The notes under the pieces: model-generated | Told to the model about the DNA's origin: nothing | Database searches by the model: none | Seen by the model: the letters and a program-made list of their open reading frames with translations, nothing else | Part shown: positions 31,953 to 35,665 of the stretch, in pieces | How positions within the stretch are numbered: the stretch's first letter is position 1 | How the letters are laid out: every line of letters starts with the position of its first letter | Made by a program: the position numbers and the translations under genes | Assembly (NCBI GenBank): GCA_022824615.1 | Contig: JAJDZM010000022.1 | Location: forward strand, 1 to 35,665 | Direction: 5' to 3' | DNA from: Candidatus Binatia bacterium | GTDB taxonomy: Bacteria; Desulfobacterota; Binatia; Bin18 | Length of the DNA stretch: 35,665 nucleotides

Positions 31953-33140
31953 TCATGGGAGTAGGGAGCTGGTTTTTGCCTTCGGGAAGCTCTTGACTCG
32001 CTCGAAAAAGTCGGTCTCCGTGATCTCTGTTGGCCACTCAAGGCGTAGGTCTATCCAGCGCGTTTCTTTGTCGTCCTGTCGCACGGAGATCGCATTGAGA
32101 TGTAGGAGTTGAACGAGGTCGCGTGTCAGTGCTTTGCCCGGGTTTTGCAGCGGGCGGTAGCGATGAATAACGGCCTGTACAAGCTGTTCAAATGTGACCG
32201 AATCTTCCCGCAACAGCAGCTTCAGGATTTCGATCTGTCGCTCGGCAATGACCCGTTTTTTCTTGCTTTCCAAGCGGGTGAAGAGATCATACATCACATT
32301 CCGAAAGAGAGCTTTTGAAACATTGGTGTGAATTTCCTTGGAGAGCCTTTTGCACTGAACCGCCATGCCTTTTAACCCGAAAATAAGGAATGGAGTGAGG
32401 TCGTGATTTTTCTGTCGCACTTCCGCCAGTGCTGCAAGATAAGCATTTTTTTCATCGTAATAATAATTCGACATGGCAATAAACAAGGCATCTCGTAACC
32501 CGGCCCGTTGCAGCATCAGGGCCTCCACGGCGCGGGCCGTTCGTCCGTTGCCGTCCAGAAACGGGTGCATGGCCGCAAAATGGTAATGGAGTGCTAAAGC
32601 CTGAATCAGAAGGTCGTGCTCTTGATACGGTCCCTGAACTGCTTTCATAAGCTGGTCGAATGCGTGCTCACATTCAGTACCGCCTTCAACCCCTCTGTGA
32701 CGGGGCATTCCAAATATGACGTTCTGGTCTCTCTGGCGCAGTTCACCGGGAGAGCAGTGATCGTCATCTGCGCCTGTTACAATCATTCTGTGCACTTGTT
32801 TGATCAGGTGAGCGTCAATCGGCCGATCATCAGGCAGTTGGGTAATCCACTGATACGTTTTGACCGCCGCATGTGCTTGGCGCTGCGAGCGGGTCAATGA
32901 TTCATCAGGTGTCTCTTGTAACGCCACCTCCAGCTCACGCTCTGTAAAGTCCGCTCCTTCTATTCGAGAGGTTCCTGCGACTTCCCGCTTTAGTTGAATG
33001 GCCTGGATTTCCTCAACCCAGCTTCTTTGATACGGGACACCAGTGAGGGATAAAACGCTGGCTCTTGCTTCAACCAGAGCAGCGAATACGGAGGGAATAT
33101 CATAGTAAACCCAAGATGGTGGAAATTCATATTTTATCAT
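31953..33140 (-). CDS. Fic/DOC-family protein (predicted AMPylator)
   Basis: A 395-residue Fic protein. The catalytic motif HPFLDGNGRTAR is at 192-203. The inhibitory motif TSRIEG (57-62) lies N-terminal to it, marking a class II self-inhibited enzyme whose Glu61 would block ATP binding. The N-terminal Fic_N region (residues 1-90) and a C-terminal winged helix (about 305-375, AERQIEILKLLLREDSVTFE) fit the Fic proteins that modify a partner such as a GTPase or DNA gyrase. Base composition is visibly lower in GC than the rest of the window, and its upstream DNA is strongly AT-rich. No antitoxin gene is adjacent; the inhibitory helix is built in. Confidence 0.88.
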   Translation of the reverse strand: MIKYEFPPSWVYYDIPSVFAALVEARASVLSLTGVPYQRSWVEEIQAIQLKREVAGTSRIEGADFTERELEVALQETPDESLTRSQRQAHAAVKTYQWITQLPDDRPIDAHLIKQVHRMIVTGADDDHCSPGELRQRDQNVIFGMPRHRGVEGGTECEHAFDQLMKAVQGPYQEHDLLIQALALHYHFAAMHPFLDGNGRTARAVEALMLQRAGLRDALFIAMSNYYYDEKNAYLAALAEVRQKNHDLTPFLIFGLKGMAVQCKRLSKEIHTNVSKALFRNVMYDLFTRLESKKKRVIAERQIEILKLLLREDSVTFEQLVQAVIHRYRPLQNPGKALTRDLVQLLHLNAISVRQDDKETRWIDLRLEWPTEITETDFFERVKSFPKAKTSSLLP

Positions 33141-33395
33141 TATATTTTTTAAGTATCTGAAAATATTTAATTTTTATCCTTTTAAGCTATTAGTATATTC
33201 ATGTAATTTCAAGTATATTTCTTGTATTTTTCTACTTTTTTGACTTGTAGACAGAATACACGCACTCTCAAGGGGCGTAATATCGGCCTCGTCCTTGCCG
33301 AATCAGGGATGCACAATCGGGGGCAGGGACGGTCTACTAACCGTCCTTCGAGAATCGAAATGACCCCGCCAGCGGATTACACCGTAGTGGCTTCT
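33141..33395. other. AT-rich intergenic patch with a hairpin
   Basis: About 33120-33250 is strikingly AT-rich compared with the rest of the window. It has two AGTATATT copies 20 bases apart (33192-33199 and 33212-33219) and T-rich runs. Further on, GGACGGT (33327-33333) and ACCGTCC (33340-33346) form a perfect 7-bp hairpin without a T tract. The region probably contains the fic promoter and may be a transfer boundary. No gene was seen. Confidence 0.55.
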
Positions 33396-34610
33396 CTACG
33401 AATTTTTCTCAAACAAGACATCAGCGTCACGCAACTGCTGTACCTCTTCGGGCGACCGTCGCAGATACTCCGTCAGGATTTCTTCGTTGTGTTGTCCCAG
33501 CGTGGGCGCGTGGAGGGGGAGTTCGTCCGGGAACTCGGAAAACTTGAGCGGAAAACCGGGCACGTCGAGATCACCATGGATCGGGTCGTTGATTGTTGTC
33601 ACGGTTCCACGTTCTCGCAGATGCGGGTAGTCGAGCGTCTCGGCAACGGAGAGCACCGGAGCGACCGGAACGTTGAACTCCTCTAAACGGGTGACCGCAC
33701 TCTCGACATCCGGAAACGTTTGCAGCCAGTCTTCGACCAGTTTGATCACTTCGTCTCGGCGCTCGAGCCGGGCTTGATCCGTATTGTACTGTGGATCGTC
33801 AATCAGCTCAGGCCGTTCGATTGCTTTGCAGAAATCCGGCCAATGATGGAAAATGGCCATGATGACCAAGTAGCCACCATTGCCACGAAAGACGCCTGAG
33901 GGGCAGGCATACGTCATATGGCGGCCAACACGGGTAGGCTGAATGGCGCCTTCTGTGGCACGCGGGGTATGCACGTTGACCTCGTGGTAGTGGTAGTACA
34001 CGTCCAACAGCGCGACATCGAGATGCTGGCCCCGACCGGTATTGTCCCGGTGGCGTAAGGCTGCCAGGACGGCGAGCGCGCCATGGACCCCCGTGCTGAC
34101 ATCCCCCATCCCGACCAGCGGGATGTACGGTGCATCGTCCTCCTCTCCGACCATTGAGGTCACCCCGGAATACGCCTGAGCGATATAATCGTAGCCAGGC
34201 TTATGGGCTAAAGGGCCGGTCTGGCCAAGGGCAGAGATTGAGCACAGAATGATATCCGGCTTGAGCTCTTTGAGCCGCTCATAACTGAGACCCATATCCG
34301 CCATGACGCCGGGCTTGAAATTCTCAACCACGATATCAACGTGCTGAATCAGCTCGGTCACAAGCGCCATGCCGCGCGGGTCGCGCAGATTGACACACAG
34401 ACTTTTCTTGCCGCGATTGTGCTGAACGTGAAACAGGCTGCGCTTGTTGCCAAACGTTGAGAAATTCCGCCCAAGATCGCCCTTGGGCGCAGACTCGACC
34501 TTAATGACATCCGCTCCCATCTCGGCCAGCATGCGGCTACACGTCGGACCGGCGAGAGCGCGGGTGAAATCGAGGACGCGGAGTCCACTGAGAACATGTT
34601 CCTGTGCCAT
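33396..34610 (-). CDS. CaiB/BaiF-type (class III) CoA-transferase
   Basis: A 404-residue cytoplasmic enzyme that moves CoA between carboxylic acids. LSGLRVLDFTRALAGPTCSR at the N-terminus, GADVIKVESAPKGD, SISALGQTGPLAHKPGYDYI and Asp170 (VGMGDVSTGVHG), the catalytic residue of the family, are all present. The start is the ATG at 34610, with AGGGGG 6-9 bases upstream; the frame opens earlier at 34679 without a ribosome site. The substrate is not predictable; CaiB-type enzymes activate carnitine, bile acids, or aromatic acids for catabolism. Upstream it has two palindromes (see findings). Confidence 0.92.
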   Translation of the reverse strand: MAQEHVLSGLRVLDFTRALAGPTCSRMLAEMGADVIKVESAPKGDLGRNFSTFGNKRSLFHVQHNRGKKSLCVNLRDPRGMALVTELIQHVDIVVENFKPGVMADMGLSYERLKELKPDIILCSISALGQTGPLAHKPGYDYIAQAYSGVTSMVGEEDDAPYIPLVGMGDVSTGVHGALAVLAALRHRDNTGRGQHLDVALLDVYYHYHEVNVHTPRATEGAIQPTRVGRHMTYACPSGVFRGNGGYLVIMAIFHHWPDFCKAIERPELIDDPQYNTDQARLERRDEVIKLVEDWLQTFPDVESAVTRLEEFNVPVAPVLSVAETLDYPHLRERGTVTTINDPIHGDLDVPGFPLKFSEFPDELPLHAPTLGQHNEEILTEYLRRSPEEVQQLRDADVLFEKNS

Positions 34611-34612
34611 AG

Positions 34613-34633
34613 TTTCCCCCTTTGCAAGGGGAA
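34613..34633 (-). promoter_or_regulatory. Hairpin covering the ribosome site of the CoA-transferase gene
   Basis: In the plus strand, CCCCTT (34617-34622), loop TGC, AAGGGG (34626-34631), with AA/TT extending the stem past a bulge. On the mRNA, AAGGGG of the ribosome site is in the stem. It may hide the start site, but a promoter at 34635-34664 could start the RNA inside it. Confidence 0.35.
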
Positions 34634-34634
34634 C

Positions 34635-34664
34635 TATATACGAAAGTGACATTTTTTTGTCCAA
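34635..34664 (-). promoter_or_regulatory. Candidate promoter of the CoA-transferase gene
   Basis: On the minus strand TTGGAC (34664-34659) and TATATA (34640-34635) are separated by 18 bases, with start near 34628, about 18 bases before the ATG. Confidence 0.45.
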
Positions 34665-34676
34665 TTGGTAGTGCCT

Positions 34677-34701
34677 CACTTAATATTATACGTATTAAGT
34701 G
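34677..34701. promoter_or_regulatory. Perfect 8-bp inverted repeat, candidate operator
   Basis: CACTTAAT (34677-34684) and ATTAAGTG (34694-34701) are perfect inverted arms with a 9-base centre. It lies 13 bases upstream of the -35 element of the CoA-transferase promoter, suited to a dimeric activator or repressor. On the minus strand TATAAT occurs inside it. Confidence 0.5.
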
Positions 34702-34817
34702 TTCCTTAGTTAGCATTTTCCTTCTCCCCCCTCCCCCCCTAAATTTGCATAACACCAGTATAACAGACACCTTGTCCGATTGTCAGCGAGCGCCCTTCGT
34801 CCCCCGTCCGTCCGCCA

Positions 34818-34920
34818 CGTCACTCCCGCGCAATCGGGGGTCCAGAGCAGTGCGGAGAGCCAGGAACTACCTCGCGCCGATTCCAAGGGCGCTGGATTCC
34901 GGGTCAAGCCCGGAATGACG
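34818..34920. repeat. Dispersed palindromic repeat pair (GTCATTCCCGCG...GGGAATGAC type)
   Basis: CGTCACTCCCGCGCAATCGG (34818-34837, then GGGTCCAG) and CTGGATTCCGGGTCAAGCCC (34892-34911, then GGAATGACG) face each other, ends pairing CTGGA/TCCAG and CGTCA/TGACG. This is the widespread intergenic GTCATTCCCG...GGGAATGAC element of many Gram-negative genomes, of RUP/REP type. It separates the CoA-transferase from the R-M gene. Confidence 0.7.
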
Positions 34921-34991
34921 CCGTGGGACTGGGCCACTATCACCTACACCCCCGCTTGCCCATCAGCCCAAACTCAGCCACAACAGGCGTC

Positions 34992-35665
34992 ATGCCGGCC
35001 GTAAACACCAAACTGACCACCGCTGTCGAGGACTACCTGAGCGACCTCCGCCAACGACGCGCCTCGGGTGGGGCAACCGGCGAGCGATCCTCTTATGGGC
35101 CACTGGAAAAGCTGCTCAACGCCGTCGGCCAGACCCTCAAGCCCAAAGTGATCTGCATCGGCGAGTTGGCAGCCCAGGGCGCGGGCCATCCCGACTTCGG
35201 ATTGTATGCAGCTAAGCAACTCCAAAAAAATCAACCCAAGGAAGGCCAAGTGCCCGAGCGGGGCGTGGTCGAAGTCAAATCCGCCAGCGACGACGCCTGG
35301 CTGACCGCGGACAGCGCCCAGGTCAGCCGCTATTGGGAGCGCTACCGTCTCGTGCTGGTCACGAACACGCGCGATTTCGTGCTGGTCGGCGAAGACCCGA
35401 CAGGTCAACCCGTCAAACTCGAAACCTTCCGCCTGGCTGACAGTGCTGAGACGTTCACGCGCTTGCTGGAAACACCGCGCACCTTTGCCCGCGAGATTGG
35501 CGCGGGTCTGGGTGAATATCTGGCCCGCGCCCTGTCCCACCGGGCCGCCCTGACCGAACCGAAAGACCTCGCCTGGCTGCTGGCCTCCTATGCGCGCGAC
35601 GCCCTGGCCCGGATTGAGGCCGCCGGTGACACCCCCCAACTCACCGCCCTCCGGACCGCCCTGGA
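34992..35665 (+). CDS. Type ISP-like restriction-modification enzyme, N-terminal part (runs off right edge)
   Basis: Open from the ATG at 34992 to the window edge, 224 codons. The N-terminal region reads AVEDYLSDLRQRRASGG, then GERSSYGPLEKLLNAVGQTL. The nuclease-like motif follows: GAGHPDFGLY, a 30-residue gap, then GVVEVKSA, a PD-(D/E)XK pattern with Asp and Glu/Lys in place. VSRYWERYRLVLVTNTRDFV follows. The arrangement matches the N-terminal nuclease part of single-chain type ISP enzymes, which go on to helicase and N6-adenine methylase domains; these would lie outside. An alternative is a stand-alone methylase with a nuclease-like domain. The Shine-Dalgarno is weak. The gene follows the palindromic repeat, in a defence-prone region near Fic. 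Confidence 0.7.
   Translation, partial: MPAVNTKLTTAVEDYLSDLRQRRASGGATGERSSYGPLEKLLNAVGQTLKPKVICIGELAAQGAGHPDFGLYAAKQLQKNQPKEGQVPERGVVEVKSASDDAWLTADSAQVSRYWERYRLVLVTNTRDFVLVGEDPTGQPVKLETFRLADSAETFTRLLETPRTFAREIGAGLGEYLARALSHRAALTEPKDLAWLLASYARDALARIEAAGDTPQLTALRTAL

Noticed and set aside
33222..33686. 154-codon plus-strand frame
   Set aside because: It covers the hairpin region and the 3' end of the CoA-transferase antisense, with no recognisable protein.
1..35665. CRISPR array, prophage, insertion sequence or rRNA genes
   Set aside because: No regularly spaced repeats, transposase, integrase or rRNA signatures were seen anywhere on reading both strands.

Overview
The window looks like one stretch of chromosome from a GC-rich (roughly 55-60 % by eye) Gram-negative bacterium. 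The double membrane is supported by a TolC-family channel, a C-terminally aromatic beta-barrel protein, a LolA-like periplasmic protein and an MMPL/RND exporter. Several LLM-class (luciferase-like) oxidoreductases, a CaiB/BaiF CoA-transferase, an acyl-CoA carboxyltransferase, a secreted cyclase-family hydrolase and many small toxin-antitoxin loci point to a metabolically versatile environmental or symbiotic bacterium of the Desulfobacterota / Binatota / Tectomicrobia (Entotheonella) kind. That placement is inference from gene content only.

Layout. 1-2402 (minus): two tandem CLC chloride transport genes, the first cut by the window edge. 2539-3324: a nitroreductase. 3408-6949 (plus): an information-processing block of rpsU, a terminator, dnaG, a CAU-anticodon tRNA, a coiled-coil zinc-ribbon protein and rnpB. 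No rpoD lies between dnaG and the tRNA. 7232-7796 (minus): a TumA-type antitoxin with only a remnant of its TumE toxin and a perfect palindrome behind it. 7825-10768 (plus): an AMIN-domain protein that may be translated from a leaderless mRNA, then an AMIN-TolC fusion. 10759-14506 (minus): folE, an MccB/LiuB-type carboxyltransferase, an RHH antitoxin with a RelE toxin gene broken by an internal deletion, and an LLM oxidoreductase. 14657-17458: an intact Phd/RelE pair, a histidine phosphatase, a secreted cyclase and a VapC/antitoxin pair. 17504-19991 (plus): a maleylacetate-reductase-like Fe-ADH-fold enzyme and an FAD oxidoreductase, separated by a G-rich spacer. 20051-24921: an exported nitroreductase, a DUF309 protein, an amidase, a small membrane protein, and an LLM enzyme followed by the C-terminal fragment of another.

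25029-31081 (plus) is the most coherent operon. A TetR regulator with its own operator-like palindrome is followed by an MMPL/RND exporter, a LolA-like periplasmic protein and an AMIN-beta-barrel protein. Together these make a complete inner-membrane to periplasm to outer-membrane route, probably for a lipid-like molecule. The AMIN domain occurs three times in the window on envelope proteins of different architecture.

31106-35665: an SDR, a Fic protein in an AT-rich patch, a CaiB/BaiF CoA-transferase with palindromic upstream DNA, a dispersed palindromic repeat, and the start of a type ISP-like restriction-modification enzyme cut by the right edge. Overall: housekeeping genes on the left, catabolic and accessory genes in the middle, and horizontally mobile defence/toxin genes scattered from 7 to 17 kb and 32 to 35 kb.
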